64,000 bases of DNA. It comes from Marinobacterium iners DSM 11526. Lineage in GTDB: Bacteria; Pseudomonadota; Gammaproteobacteria; Pseudomonadales; Balneatricaceae. A program made the position numbers and the translations under genes. The notes under the pieces are model-generated. The model did not search any database and was not told the DNA's origin. It was given only the letters and a program-made list of their open reading frames with translations. Position 1 is the first letter of the stretch, and the number at the start of each line of letters is the position of its first letter. The stretch is from contig NZ_FNRJ01000010.1 in NCBI RefSeq assembly GCF_900107855.1, forward strand, positions 1-64,000. Direction: 5' to 3'. Positions 51,374-61,181 of this stretch are shown here, piece by piece.

Positions 51374-54235
51374 TTGTCACTACCGCCATTTGTACCCGGA
51401 CAGCGCTGGATCAGTAACAGTGAAGCAGAGCTTGGTCTGGGCATCGTCGTCGAATATGCCAACCGCCGTGTCGAGATCCGTTTTCCGGCTGCAGAAGAAA
51501 CTCGTACCTATGCCGCCGATAACGCCCCTCTCAGTCGTGTTGCCTATGAACCCGGAGACCGGGTCTGCAATATGCTGGGAGATGCGATGGAGGTGGTTGA
51601 GCGGATGGAGCATAACCAGTGCTTCATCTACCGTGGCGTTGATGAGGCGGGCGAAGAAGTCATTTTGCCTGAACTGGAGCTTGACAGTGCCGTTCATTTC
51701 AGCCGACCACAGGAGCGGCTGTTTGCCGGTCAGATTGACCGCAATGGCCTGTTCAAGCTGCGCGTCGCAATACTTGAGCAACAGCATCGGCTTCGAGCTT
51801 CGGCTGCACACGGTTTGTTGGGTGCTCGTGTACAGCTGCTGCCGCATCAGTTCTATATTGCCAGTGAGCTGAGTCAGCGCCTGGCGCCGAGAGCGTTGTT
51901 GGCGGATGAAGTGGGGCTTGGCAAGACCATTGAAGCCGGACTTGTAATCCATCAGCGTCTGATCAGTGGGCGCGCCAGCCGTGTGTTGGTTGTAGTACCA
52001 GACTCACTGGTACACCAGTGGTTGGTAGAGATGCTGCGCCGCTTCAACCTGATGTTCACGCTGCTGGATGAGGCGCGCTGCGTTGATATTGAACTGAGCG
52101 GTCAGGCCAACCCGTTTGAGTCCAGCCAGCTGGTGATCTGCTCGCTGTCGCTTTTGACACGCTCGGATGCGCGCCAGCTGCAGGCCCAGGCGGCCGGCTG
52201 GGACTTGCTGGTGGTTGACGAGGCTCACCATCTGGGCTGGAGCCAGGAAGCGCCAAGCCATGCCTATCGTTCCATCGAAGCACTGGCAGAGAAGACGCCA
52301 GGAGTTCTGCTGTTGACGGCGACGCCTGAGCAGCTGGGGCCTGAAGGCCACTTTGCCCGTCTGCGCCTGCTTGATCCGGCCCGTTATCCTGATTTGCAGC
52401 AGTTTCTTGATGAGGAACACCGTTACCTGCAGCTGAACAGTCTGATCGAACCCTTGCTGGGTGATGACGGGGCCAGTGTCCTGCGGGCTGATGTGCACCT
52501 GCGTCAGGCTCTGGCTGAGCGCCTTGGCAACGCGGCGGTAGAGGATTGGTTGCAGCTGCCCGAAGCTCAGCAGTCACAGGCGCTGGATGGACTGATCCGT
52601 CAGTTGATTGATCGTCAGGGCACGGGGCGGGTTCTGTTTCGTAACACCCGCGATACTGTCAGTGGTTTTCCTCAACGCCAGTTGCAGGTGCATTCACTGG
52701 AAATGCCACCCGAGCTGGCCCTGTTTGATGAGGAGGTGGCTCCCGAGGCCTGGCTGCATCCGGAAAAAATCATCGGTAATGACTGGCTCGAAGTGGACTC
52801 GCGGGTTGAATGGCTGGTCGAGTGGCTGAGCCTGAATCGCAACCGCAAGGTATTGGTGATATGTGCTCATGCCGCTACGGCTGTAGCGCTGGAAGATCAC
52901 CTCAATCTGCGTGAAGGTGTGCGTTCTGCCGTATTCCATGAAGGCATGAGTCTGGTCAATCGAGACCGTGCAGCGGCCTATTTTGCCGAAGAGGAATTGG
53001 GTGCTCAGGTGTTGGTCTGCTCTGAAATTGGCAGTGAAGGCCGCAATTTCCAGTTTGCCCAACATCTGGTGCTGTTTGATCTGCCACTGACGCCTGACCT
53101 GCTGGAGCAGCGCATCGGGCGTCTGGACCGTATTGGTCAGTGTGATGATATTCAGATCCATGTGCCTGTCTATACCGGTGGTACCAGTGAGGTGCTGCTG
53201 CGCTGGTATGACGAAGGACTCAACGCCTTTAGCCGTGTCTGTGCCGTGGGTGATGCACTTTACCGCCGCTTTGCTCCTCGACTGCTGCGGTGCCTGCAGC
53301 AGCCAGAAGATGCTGAGGCATTGCAGGCGCTGTTGGATGATACCCGACACGAACGTGAGTCAATGGAGCTCGACCTGTCGAACGGTCGTGACCGGCTGCT
53401 CGAGTTAAGCAGTTGTCGGCCGGAGCAGGCCCAGCAGCTGCTGGATGAAGTGGCTGCGGCAGAAAACAGTCGTGAGCTGCAGGCGTTTGCGGAAAAACTG
53501 TTTGACCGTTTTGGCGTTGATACTCAACCGCACGGGCCAGACGGGCTGGTGTTGCACCCTGGTGATCACATGCTGTGTCAGCTGCCGGGCCTGCCCGAGG
53601 AGGGACTGACCCTCACGTTCAGTCGTGAGCGTGCGCTGGCAAGGGAAGATATCCAGTTCATGAGCTGGGAGCATCCTCTGCTGACCGGCACCATGGAGCT
53701 GATCGGTCGTGGTGAGTTGGGCAACAGCGCGGTGTGCACCCTTAAACTGCCGCCGCTGCAGGCGGGCACTTTACTGCTGGAACTTGTATATGAGCTGAGC
53801 TGTCCGGCACCACGCCAGCTGCAGCTGGAACGTTATCTGCCCAGTGGCAGCGTGCGTCTGCTGCTGGATCAGGAAGGGCGTGATCTGGCAGGCATGATCG
53901 GACATCAGCCATTGAATCAGCTGCTGGAAACAGTGACCCGCAATACCGGTCAGAAAATGGTCCGCCTGGCGCGGGAACAGATCAGTGCCCAGTTGAAACA
54001 GGCCGACCCACTGGTAGCAAATGCGCTGGTGAAGCTGCGTGGCGAAGCGCTGGAACAGCTGAAACAGCAACGCAGTGCTGAATATCAGCGGCTGGCAGCC
54101 TTGGCAGAGGTCAATCCTATGGTGCGTCCTGAAGAGCTTGCCGCATTGCAGTCAGATACCGAGCAGATGGCTGCCGCGCTGGAAAGTGCCGAGCTAAGGC
54201 TGGATGCCATAAGGCTGATTCTTGTGCGTGAATAA
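51374..54235 (+). CDS. rapA: RNA polymerase-associated helicase-like ATPase RapA
   Basis: This 953-residue Swi2/Snf2-type ATPase recycles RNA polymerase after transcription. N-terminal Tudor-like domains begin with PGQRWISNSEAELGLG (residues 8-23) as in Escherichia RapA. The helicase core has ADEVGLGKT (about 176-184), DEAH at 282-285 (VVDEAHHLGW), LLLTATPEQLG, and the C-terminal helicase lobe has SEIGSEGRNFQFAQ and QRIGRLDRIGQ. Closely spaced matches to the Escherichia enzyme run to the end. The start is TTG 51374, with AGGGAG just upstream. No ATG would fit. Confidence 0.96.
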   Translation: MSLPPFVPGQRWISNSEAELGLGIVVEYANRRVEIRFPAAEETRTYAADNAPLSRVAYEPGDRVCNMLGDAMEVVERMEHNQCFIYRGVDEAGEEVILPELELDSAVHFSRPQERLFAGQIDRNGLFKLRVAILEQQHRLRASAAHGLLGARVQLLPHQFYIASELSQRLAPRALLADEVGLGKTIEAGLVIHQRLISGRASRVLVVVPDSLVHQWLVEMLRRFNLMFTLLDEARCVDIELSGQANPFESSQLVICSLSLLTRSDARQLQAQAAGWDLLVVDEAHHLGWSQEAPSHAYRSIEALAEKTPGVLLLTATPEQLGPEGHFARLRLLDPARYPDLQQFLDEEHRYLQLNSLIEPLLGDDGASVLRADVHLRQALAERLGNAAVEDWLQLPEAQQSQALDGLIRQLIDRQGTGRVLFRNTRDTVSGFPQRQLQVHSLEMPPELALFDEEVAPEAWLHPEKIIGNDWLEVDSRVEWLVEWLSLNRNRKVLVICAHAATAVALEDHLNLREGVRSAVFHEGMSLVNRDRAAAYFAEEELGAQVLVCSEIGSEGRNFQFAQHLVLFDLPLTPDLLEQRIGRLDRIGQCDDIQIHVPVYTGGTSEVLLRWYDEGLNAFSRVCAVGDALYRRFAPRLLRCLQQPEDAEALQALLDDTRHERESMELDLSNGRDRLLELSSCRPEQAQQLLDEVAAAENSRELQAFAEKLFDRFGVDTQPHGPDGLVLHPGDHMLCQLPGLPEEGLTLTFSRERALAREDIQFMSWEHPLLTGTMELIGRGELGNSAVCTLKLPPLQAGTLLLELVYELSCPAPRQLQLERYLPSGSVRLLLDQEGRDLAGMIGHQPLNQLLETVTRNTGQKMVRLAREQISAQLKQADPLVANALVKLRGEALEQLKQQRSAEYQRLAALAEVNPMVRPEELAALQSDTEQMAAALESAELRLDAIRLILVRE

Positions 54236-54324
54236 TCTTCATCAGCGGGATGGGCCCTAAGCTGTTATGTCACACACAGATGTCGTAGTATGGTGTCATA
54301 TTCTTTAAGTAAAGGAGGGTATCC

Positions 54325-54522
54325 ATGGATATCGCTTCAATGAGCACCGCCATGAGTAACATGCAGACTCAGGCGAGCCATGCCACCAAGATCAACTCGA
54401 TGGTGAAGGACCAGATTGAGGCAACCGGGCAGCAGGCTCTGCAATTGATACAGAGTGCAGCACCCGTGCCTACAGTCGATCCGACCAGTTCAGTTGGACA
54501 GAATATCGATATTCGTGTCTGA
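54325..54522 (+). CDS. YjfB family small protein
   Basis: This 65-residue protein resembles YjfB: MDIASMSTAMS, then QIEATGQQALQLIQS, and a closing VGQNIDIRV (compare DIP...SVAM and GQTIDVKA in Bacillus YjfB). YjfB-family proteins are annotated as putative motility proteins without clear function. The start has AAAGGAGG (54313-54320) at good spacing. It is followed by a strong terminator. Confidence 0.75.
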   Translation: MDIASMSTAMSNMQTQASHATKINSMVKDQIEATGQQALQLIQSAAPVPTVDPTSSVGQNIDIRV

Positions 54523-54545
54523 TTGCTGAATTGCCTCGCATCCAG

Positions 54546-54578
54546 CAATCAAGGCGCCCATGGGCGCCTTGATTGTTT
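54546..54578 (+). terminator. Rho-independent terminator
   Basis: CAATCAAGGCGCCCA (54546-54560) pairs perfectly with TGGGCGCCTTGATTG (54561-54575) as a 15-bp stem, followed by TTT. It follows the small YjfB-like gene and precedes the convergent hmp. Confidence 0.85.
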
Positions 54579-54600
54579 CAGGGGGTAATGATACACGTCT

Positions 54601-55785
54601 TCAAAGTGCCTTGTGCGGGCCAAAGCACTCATAATGAATGCGGCTGTCATCCACCCCCAAGGCTTTCAGCTGGCCGGCAATATACTGCATGAAGCCAAGC
54701 GGACCACAGAAATAGAACTGCATGCGAGGGTCACTGATCGTGTCTTTCACGGCGTTCAAATCCAGCAGGCCTTCATGATCAAAGCGTGATTCGGCCTTGT
54801 CTGCCGCGTCTGGAATCCGATACCAGACCTGGCTGTTGAAATGCTCATGCTGCTTGCACAGCTGACTGACATGTTCTGCAAACGCGTGATGACTACCGTT
54901 TTCGACCGCATGGAACCAGTTCACACTGGCTCTCTGCTCGGTCAGGCTCTCCAGCATGGCCAGCATTGGTGTCAGGCCAACACCAGCTGAGATCAGAGTC
55001 ACTGGAGTGTCTGCCTGTGCCTGCAGGTAGAAGTCTCCGGCAGGCGGCACCAGCTCCACGCGGTCACCTGTTTGCATATGATCATGCAAGTAGTTGGACA
55101 CCTTGCCTTCCGGCTCACGCTTGACCGAGATACGGTAGCGGTCATTGGCCGGTGCTCCTGACAGGCTGTACTGGCGGATTTCCTGATACTCAAACCCTTC
55201 AGGCTTCAGGTAGATGCCCAGATACTGGCCGGGCTTGAATGGCATCACGGCGCCACCATCGGCAGGCTTGAATACGAAGCTGGTGATAACATCACTTTCA
55301 CGGCTCTTTTCGACCAGCTCAAACATGCGCTTTCCACGCCAACCGCCGGTCTGTTGTTCACTTTCCTGATAGATGGCTTCTTCGCGGTCTATAAAAATAC
55401 TGGCCAGAATTCCATAGGCTTCAGCCCAGGCATCAATCACGGCCTGGCCGGGGGAGAGCAGCTCATCGATGGTCGCCAGCAGGTGAGTCCCCACAATATC
55501 GTACTGTGCGGCCGTGATCTGGAAACTGGTATGTTTCTGCGCAATCTTCTCAACGGCCGGCAGCAGCGCTTCGAGGTTGTCGATGTTGGCGGCATAGGCG
55601 TGAACTGCATTGAACAGTGCTTCACGCTGGCGGCCTGACTGCTGATGCGTAAGATTGAAAATGTCTTTCAACTCAGGGTTATGGCTGAACATGCGCTCAT
55701 AGAAGTGAGCGGTCATGGCGGGACCTGCTTCGGCAATCACGGGTGCAGTGGATTTAACGATCTCGATGGTATTTTGGCTGAGCAT
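54601..55785 (-). CDS. hmp: Flavohaemoglobin Hmp (nitric oxide dioxygenase)
   Basis: This 394-residue cytoplasmic enzyme oxidises nitric oxide to nitrate with NAD(P)H and oxygen. Residues 1-137 form the globin part ([18 protein letters not shown], and the haem-proximal histidine region [16 protein letters not shown]). Residues 150-255 form the FAD domain ([19 protein letters not shown]), and 260-394 the NAD domain ([25 protein letters not shown]). It is the classic length and order. Gene orientation is opposite to rapA, and a candidate NO-responsive region lies upstream. Confidence 0.96.
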   Translation of the reverse strand: MLSQNTIEIVKSTAPVIAEAGPAMTAHFYERMFSHNPELKDIFNLTHQQSGRQREALFNAVHAYAANIDNLEALLPAVEKIAQKHTSFQITAAQYDIVGTHLLATIDELLSPGQAVIDAWAEAYGILASIFIDREEAIYQESEQQTGGWRGKRMFELVEKSRESDVITSFVFKPADGGAVMPFKPGQYLGIYLKPEGFEYQEIRQYSLSGAPANDRYRISVKREPEGKVSNYLHDHMQTGDRVELVPPAGDFYLQAQADTPVTLISAGVGLTPMLAMLESLTEQRASVNWFHAVENGSHHAFAEHVSQLCKQHEHFNSQVWYRIPDAADKAESRFDHEGLLDLNAVKDTISDPRMQFYFCGPLGFMQYIAGQLKALGVDDSRIHYECFGPHKAL

Positions 55786-55807
55786 GATGCTTCCTTATAA
55801 ATGTATA

Positions 55808-55850
55808 AATTTAACATCTTTATAAAGAGTATCTTGAAAGCATCTTTAAT
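55808..55850 (-). promoter_or_regulatory. Candidate NsrR-type half-site cluster upstream of hmp
   Basis: Three direct copies of a WNCATCTT-like box occur on the plus strand: AACATCTT (55813-55820), AGTATCTT (55828-55835) and AGCATCTT (55839-55846). On the coding strand of hmp these read AAGATG(C/T), resembling NsrR half-sites. The spacing of 15 and 11 bases supports a repressor array, but not the classical inverted repeat. Confidence 0.45.
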
Positions 55851-55869
55851 GCAAAGCGTTTAAGTCAGT

Positions 55870-58800
55870 CTAAAATTCATGGCAGACGCGGTCCCGGCCA
55901 CTTTCCTTGGCGGCATAAAGTGCCGTATCAGCACGGATACTCATGCTTTTCTGACGATCACCGGGGCGCCAGACAGTGACTCCGATACTGGTAGTGCAGT
56001 GGCCAATCAGGGGAAAATTGTGTTCACGGATCGCACGACACAAGCTCTGGGCAAGTGTTTCGGCACTTTCGGCGTTCGTGTTGGGACAGATCACCATGAA
56101 TTCTTCACCACCCCAGCGGGCAATGACATCATGTTCGCGGCAGTTGCCCCTGAGTATCGTAGCGAAATCGGTCAGGGTGGCATCCCCGGCGGCATGACCG
56201 AAGTGATCGTTGATGCGTTTGAAATGGTCGATATCCATCAGTAACACGGCAAAATCATACTGTCCGCCCTGTTCTGCGCGGGCGATCTCCTGGTCAAAAA
56301 TCCGCTCTATATAGAGACGGTTTTTCAATCGGGTCAGTCGGTCAGTGACTGACAGCTGCTCCAGCATACGGTTTTTCAGCTTCAGCTCTTCATGTGCATC
56401 CAGCAGCTGAAGGTTGTTTTCACGGATGGTGTTGTTGAGCCGTGACAATTTGCGGTTCCAGAGCAGAATCAGTACAAGTGCAAAGGCTGTGGCAAGGGTG
56501 ATCTGGCCAACCAGCGTGTAGTCGGTTCGTTCGGCATAGGTGGGTGCTGTCATCCAGCGGTTGCCGATCGATTCACGCTGATCGCCCGTGACCGACATCA
56601 AGGCCTTGTTCATAATCTGGTTGAGAGTTGCGTCTTCTGCGCGCATTGCAAATCGGGCGGTGTAGTTCGGCTCTATCTGGCCGGAGATCTTCAGATTGGC
56701 AAAGAAATTTTGTCCCAGCCCGCGGGCCATGGCTGGCAAGGTGTCTGCCACGGCAAAGATATCGCCTTCGTTCAAGGCATTCAGCGCTGTGGGCAGGTCC
56801 GGATAAGTATGCAACTGAAGTTCAGGGTAGGATTGCTGCAACCAGAGATGAGGGTCGTCATTCGTGACGACGCCGATGGTTTTCTGCTCAAGCTGTTCGG
56901 CACTGCTGACAAACACCTCGTCGAGCCGGGTGGCGATCACCAATGAGGTGTTGAACAGAGGCTGGGTGAAACTAAGGCTTTGCTGCTCGGGCAACAAGGG
57001 TGATTTGGAGATCAGATCACAGTGCCCCTGTTGCAGCGCGCTGAGGGCGGTAGCATAGTTGTCTACCGGCACCAGGCGGAAACTAAGACCCGAATGGTTG
57101 CGGATTTTTTCCAGCATGTCGGCAAAGGCGCCTACATGGCGGCCGTCTTCAGTGATCTGCTCATACGGCATTCGGTGGCGTTGAACGCAAATACGCAGTG
57201 CGGCTCTGGATTCGAGCCAAGCTAGCTCCTGGCCAGTCAGGTGAACATAGTGGGTTGGGTTGTTGGTGCGCGCAATCCACTCTTGCTGCAGTTCGCGCTT
57301 TTCTTTTTCGGTCAGGCTGTTCATCGCTTTCTGGAGAATATCGCGCAGCAGCGGCAGGTCTTTGCGCACAGCTAAATGCAGTGACAGCGGTTCGCCACCC
57401 TTGATGTTCAGGGTGCTGAGGGTTTTCAGGTTGGGAACACCATACTTCTGACTCAGATGATCGGCGACACTCATCAGCTCAATGGTGGCATCTGCCTGGC
57501 CTGTGCTGACCATCATCAGTGATTCAAGGCTGTCTGAAGAAGCAAGCAGGTTGACTCCGGGCACACGGCTGAACTGTTCGTACAGAAAGAAACCGTCGGG
57601 CAATACCAGTGATTTGCCTTTCAGCTCTTCCAGGGTGTTGATGGGGCGACTATCACTGTGCTGATACAGCGCCTGCGCAAGTCGCAGGTAAGGGGTTGTA
57701 AAATGCATGTACTGCTCACGTTCGGGTGAACGTACGATATTGGTCATGACGTCCAGTTCGCCGCTGCGGATCATCTGAAGGTAGTCGTCCCAGCGCTTGC
57801 CGCTGACGAACTCCACCTGCAGACCTGCCCGTTCGGCCAGCAGTCGAACCAGGTCAACCGAGTGCCCGCGGGGCTTGCCGTCTTCGTAAAAGCTGTAAGG
57901 TTCGAAGTTTTCTTCGTTATGAACCCGGATTACTGGCAATTGCTTGACGAATTCGCGCTCTTCAGGTGTCAGTGCAACGGTACGGGCATTTCGAATAAAA
58001 CCAAGGGATTCACTGCCAACCCAGAGGTCAATCAGCTTATCCCATTCATTGTCAGTGATTGCGTCCATTCCTTTCTGCAGCAGTGAACGGATCTCCGGCC
58101 TGTCGACGCGGACTCCAAAGCGGAGGTCTTCGCGGCCCACGTTGCGCAACTGGAATTCGCCCGCCACCTTGATGTTGGTATAGGCGTTACGTGAGGCATA
58201 GTGGTAGCCGCTGGTCAGGTTCTGGATTGCCGCATCCACCTCGCCAAAGGCCAGCGCTCGTACAAGGCGCTCGTAATCATCAAATTCGACCACATCAATA
58301 TCGTTGTGGGAGCGAAGCTCAGGCAGGTAAAAGATGTTCTGCAGTACACCAACACGCTTGCCGGACAGGTCGGCAAGGCTTTTGTATTCGCCAAAGTGTT
58401 TTTGAGTGAATACAACGGTGGGAATTTCAAAGTAGGGCGTGGTGTAGAGGGTGTAGGGGGTGCGCTCGGGTTTGAATGAGATATCGGCAATGACATCGAT
58501 CTGCTGTTCGCGCAGCATGCGCAGGTTGTTGGACCACTCGCCGGTATGCACGTCGATGCGCATACCGGTTTTCTGTTCCAACAGCTTAGTCAGGTCAGCG
58601 ACAAACCCCTTGTGTTGGCCATCCTCAATAAAGGAAAACGGCACAAAGTCATACATGGCGGCCAGTGTAATGGGCTCGCCGCTGTCAATAAGCGCTTGTT
58701 CATGCTGGTCCAGCGTCAGATTGTCAGCCCGTGCTGTCGATGCAATAAGCAGTGCCAGTAGAAACAGACTTGCCAGGCAGGCTGAAAGTGTACGCGTCAC
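55870..58800 (-). CDS. Three periplasmic-binding domains fused to GGDEF
   Basis: This 976-residue protein has a signal-like N-terminus (about 1-25), three SBP_bac_3-type amino-acid-binding domains in series (about 40-270, 280-510 and 525-760; each contains patterns such as ADISFKPERTPYTLYTTPYFE), a membrane helix (about 770-792), then a GGDEF domain (about 820-970, GGEEF at 897, ARWGGEEFMVI). There is no EAL domain, so it is a pure diguanylate cyclase by motif. External amino acids may control c-di-GMP synthesis. It starts at the ATG at 58800. Confidence 0.9.
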   Translation of the reverse strand: MTRTLSACLASLFLLALLIASTARADNLTLDQHEQALIDSGEPITLAAMYDFVPFSFIEDGQHKGFVADLTKLLEQKTGMRIDVHTGEWSNNLRMLREQQIDVIADISFKPERTPYTLYTTPYFEIPTVVFTQKHFGEYKSLADLSGKRVGVLQNIFYLPELRSHNDIDVVEFDDYERLVRALAFGEVDAAIQNLTSGYHYASRNAYTNIKVAGEFQLRNVGREDLRFGVRVDRPEIRSLLQKGMDAITDNEWDKLIDLWVGSESLGFIRNARTVALTPEEREFVKQLPVIRVHNEENFEPYSFYEDGKPRGHSVDLVRLLAERAGLQVEFVSGKRWDDYLQMIRSGELDVMTNIVRSPEREQYMHFTTPYLRLAQALYQHSDSRPINTLEELKGKSLVLPDGFFLYEQFSRVPGVNLLASSDSLESLMMVSTGQADATIELMSVADHLSQKYGVPNLKTLSTLNIKGGEPLSLHLAVRKDLPLLRDILQKAMNSLTEKEKRELQQEWIARTNNPTHYVHLTGQELAWLESRAALRICVQRHRMPYEQITEDGRHVGAFADMLEKIRNHSGLSFRLVPVDNYATALSALQQGHCDLISKSPLLPEQQSLSFTQPLFNTSLVIATRLDEVFVSSAEQLEQKTIGVVTNDDPHLWLQQSYPELQLHTYPDLPTALNALNEGDIFAVADTLPAMARGLGQNFFANLKISGQIEPNYTARFAMRAEDATLNQIMNKALMSVTGDQRESIGNRWMTAPTYAERTDYTLVGQITLATAFALVLILLWNRKLSRLNNTIRENNLQLLDAHEELKLKNRMLEQLSVTDRLTRLKNRLYIERIFDQEIARAEQGGQYDFAVLLMDIDHFKRINDHFGHAAGDATLTDFATILRGNCREHDVIARWGGEEFMVICPNTNAESAETLAQSLCRAIREHNFPLIGHCTTSIGVTVWRPGDRQKSMSIRADTALYAAKESGRDRVCHEF

Positions 58801-58891
58801 TGTTTCTATCCCTGTCAGTTCGTATCAGATATTGATCAAGTTGACATGATCAATCGACCTGAAGCAAGCATCCTTGCACTGAACGGATCGA

Positions 58892-60082
58892 TTATTGCAT
58901 AGGCTCTGGCTGTGAATGACGCAGTCGAGCCAGACTCCAAAGACCCAAAATCGGTCCGGGGAGCAGCAGCCAGGGCAGCCAGTGTACCGGGATCATGACC
59001 AGCAGTTGGCTGAGCAGTGCCACTGACAGTACCGAGAGTGTATAGCCCATGCAGTTCATCAGCGTCAGGGCGCTGCCTATAACCTCTGCCGGTGCATTCT
59101 GGGTGGATAGCGTCGATAGTTGAGGTGAGTCTGCGGATACGCTCAGGCCCCAGAGCAGCCAGAACACAAACACCAGCAGGAACGGCATTGCGAACATCAA
59201 CGGCGAAAGCAGGCAGCAGAATCCTGACAGCATCAGCATGCCGCGGGCGACCGGGCCACTGCCCAAGCGGACAGACAGCTTGCCGCCAATAATGCAGCCG
59301 ATACTGCCGGCACCCAGCACCAAAAAGCTGAGCAGGCCGATATTGAGATCGGTCTCATGCTCCCGGCTCCAGGCCAGTAGCCAGATTGGAGCAAAGGCCC
59401 AAACCGCATACAGCTCCCACATGTGGCCAAAATAGCCGCCGGCGGCAAGCCGCAGCGGACGATGGCGCAGGGCAAGACTCAGTGCATGCCAGCGCAATGG
59501 TGCGCCGCGATACAGTGCAGGGCCATCAGGTACCCCCAGCAAAATCATCAGCGCGGCGATACCGGAAGCAGCACCGGAAGCCAGAATAACCAGCTGCCAG
59601 TGATCGCCCAATACACCGGACAGCAGGTGCGGTGACGCACTGCCCAACACCAGTGCGCCGACAAGATAGCCGAGTGCACGCCCCAGTCCTTGTGGATACC
59701 AGCTGGCTGCCAGTTTCATGCCCACCGGATAGATTCCGGCCAGCATCACGCCGCTGAGAAAACGCAACAACAGTAGCTGGTCATAGCTATGGGTATGACA
59801 GCCCAGCAGGTAACCGATCAGGGCACTGCTGCCGGCACAAAGTGAAAACAGAATGCGCGGCGAGATGCGATCAGCCAGTGCGATCACGGCAAACAATAAT
59901 GCACCGCTGATGAAACCCAGCTGTACCGAGTTGGTCAGGCTGGAGACCGCGCTGTCGGGCAAGCCCCAGGCCTTCTGCAGCGCCGGCATGATGGCGTTGC
60001 CGGCCAACCAGTTTACGGTACCCAGAAATTGCGCCAGTACCAGCAGCGGCAAAATGCGTGCAGGCCTTTGTATCTCGCTCAT
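58892..60082 (-). CDS. Major facilitator superfamily transporter
   Basis: This 396-residue inner-membrane protein has about 12 hydrophobic helices in two halves, with the family's helix 2-3 loop LLFAVIALADRISPRILF (about residues 58-75) and a basic central loop (RGAPLRWHALSLALRHRPLRLAAGG, about 193-218). The substrate cannot be told. It is about 90 bases before the large GGDEF gene on the same strand and divergent from the EamA gene. Confidence 0.82.
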   Translation of the reverse strand: MSEIQRPARILPLLVLAQFLGTVNWLAGNAIMPALQKAWGLPDSAVSSLTNSVQLGFISGALLFAVIALADRISPRILFSLCAGSSALIGYLLGCHTHSYDQLLLLRFLSGVMLAGIYPVGMKLAASWYPQGLGRALGYLVGALVLGSASPHLLSGVLGDHWQLVILASGAASGIAALMILLGVPDGPALYRGAPLRWHALSLALRHRPLRLAAGGYFGHMWELYAVWAFAPIWLLAWSREHETDLNIGLLSFLVLGAGSIGCIIGGKLSVRLGSGPVARGMLMLSGFCCLLSPLMFAMPFLLVFVFWLLWGLSVSADSPQLSTLSTQNAPAEVIGSALTLMNCMGYTLSVLSVALLSQLLVMIPVHWLPWLLLPGPILGLWSLARLRHSQPEPMQ

Positions 60083-60229
60083 TGTGTAATATCCGTTATT
60101 TTTATGGCTTTTACTTTACCGGTGCCGTCGGTTACTGGAAAGAGGCTGCCACCGAGCTGGTACCAAAGTAGCGGGACATTCACTAGAATGCGTCTCCCTG
60201 TCTCTTCTGTCACATATAGGTGATGCCCC

Positions 60230-61108
60230 ATGGGGCTCTGGATACCCTTTACCATTCTGGCCGCGTTTATGCAGGCCTGGCGCAACGCCTTTCAGAACCG
60301 CCTGAGCAAAGATGTAAGTACCGCCGGGGTTACGCTGGCACGTTTCATCTGGGCCAGCCCCTTGGCCGGGTTTTATCTCTGGCTGCTGTATCGCTGGGAA
60401 ACGGCGCCCATGCCCGCGTTCACTGGATCATTCATACTGCTGATCGTACTGGCCTCCATTGCTCAGATCATTGCTACAGCCTTGATGGTGGTACTGTTTC
60501 GCAAGCGCAATTACGCCATCGGAGTCGGACTGGCCAAAAGCGAGGCCGTGATTGCAGCGGTACTGGGAGCGCTGTTTTTTGCCGCGCCGCTGTCACCGCT
60601 GGCCTGGGCCGGTGTACTGATCGGCGCGCTGGCATTCTGGCTAATGACCAATCCCGGTGCCCTTCGAGAGGTGTCATTTGGCACGCTGCTGACCGGGCTT
60701 GGCAGTGGGCTGGCATTTGCGTTGACCACTCTTTGGGTGCGTGAAGCCAGCCTGTTGCTGGGACTGCCGTTTCTGTACAGCGCAGCCTGGGTGCTGCTGT
60801 GTGTGATTGCGACGCAAACGCTTATGCTGTTGGCGTGGTTGCTGTTGCGTGAGCCGCATACGCTGATCGCGCTGTGGCAGAGGCCAAAGCTGGTGTTTGC
60901 AATTTCGCTGTTCAGCTGTATCGGTTCGTTGGGCTGGTTTACGGCCATGAGCCTTGAAACCGTGGCGCTGGTCAAAACGCTGGGGCAGATCGAGGTGCTG
61001 TTTACCTTGATGATTTCGGCGCGCTGGTTCCGGGAGAAACTCAATGGTCGTGATCTGGCGGGGCTGGGGCTGATCGTAGTCGGTGCCCTCTGCGTGATGC
61101 TGGCTTGA
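60230..61108 (+). CDS. EamA/DMT family transporter
   Basis: This 292-residue protein has about ten membrane helices as two copies of the EamA unit (about 1-140 and 150-290). Features include LARFIWASPLAGFYLWLLYRW (about 36-56), YAIGVGLAKSEAVIAAVLGALFF (about 95-117) and ETVALVKTLGQIEVLFTLMISARWFREKL (about 244-272). Members export amino acids or metabolites. The start ATG 60230 is plausible though no strong ribosome site is visible. The gene is divergent from the MFS gene. Confidence 0.85.
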   Translation: MGLWIPFTILAAFMQAWRNAFQNRLSKDVSTAGVTLARFIWASPLAGFYLWLLYRWETAPMPAFTGSFILLIVLASIAQIIATALMVVLFRKRNYAIGVGLAKSEAVIAAVLGALFFAAPLSPLAWAGVLIGALAFWLMTNPGALREVSFGTLLTGLGSGLAFALTTLWVREASLLLGLPFLYSAAWVLLCVIATQTLMLLAWLLLREPHTLIALWQRPKLVFAISLFSCIGSLGWFTAMSLETVALVKTLGQIEVLFTLMISARWFREKLNGRDLAGLGLIVVGALCVMLA

Positions 61109-61181
61109 TCGATCCTGCTGTGAGCAGATGTTCGTCAGTATGCAAGGGGAGGGGGCACCGATTGACGATGCCCCCTGAAAA

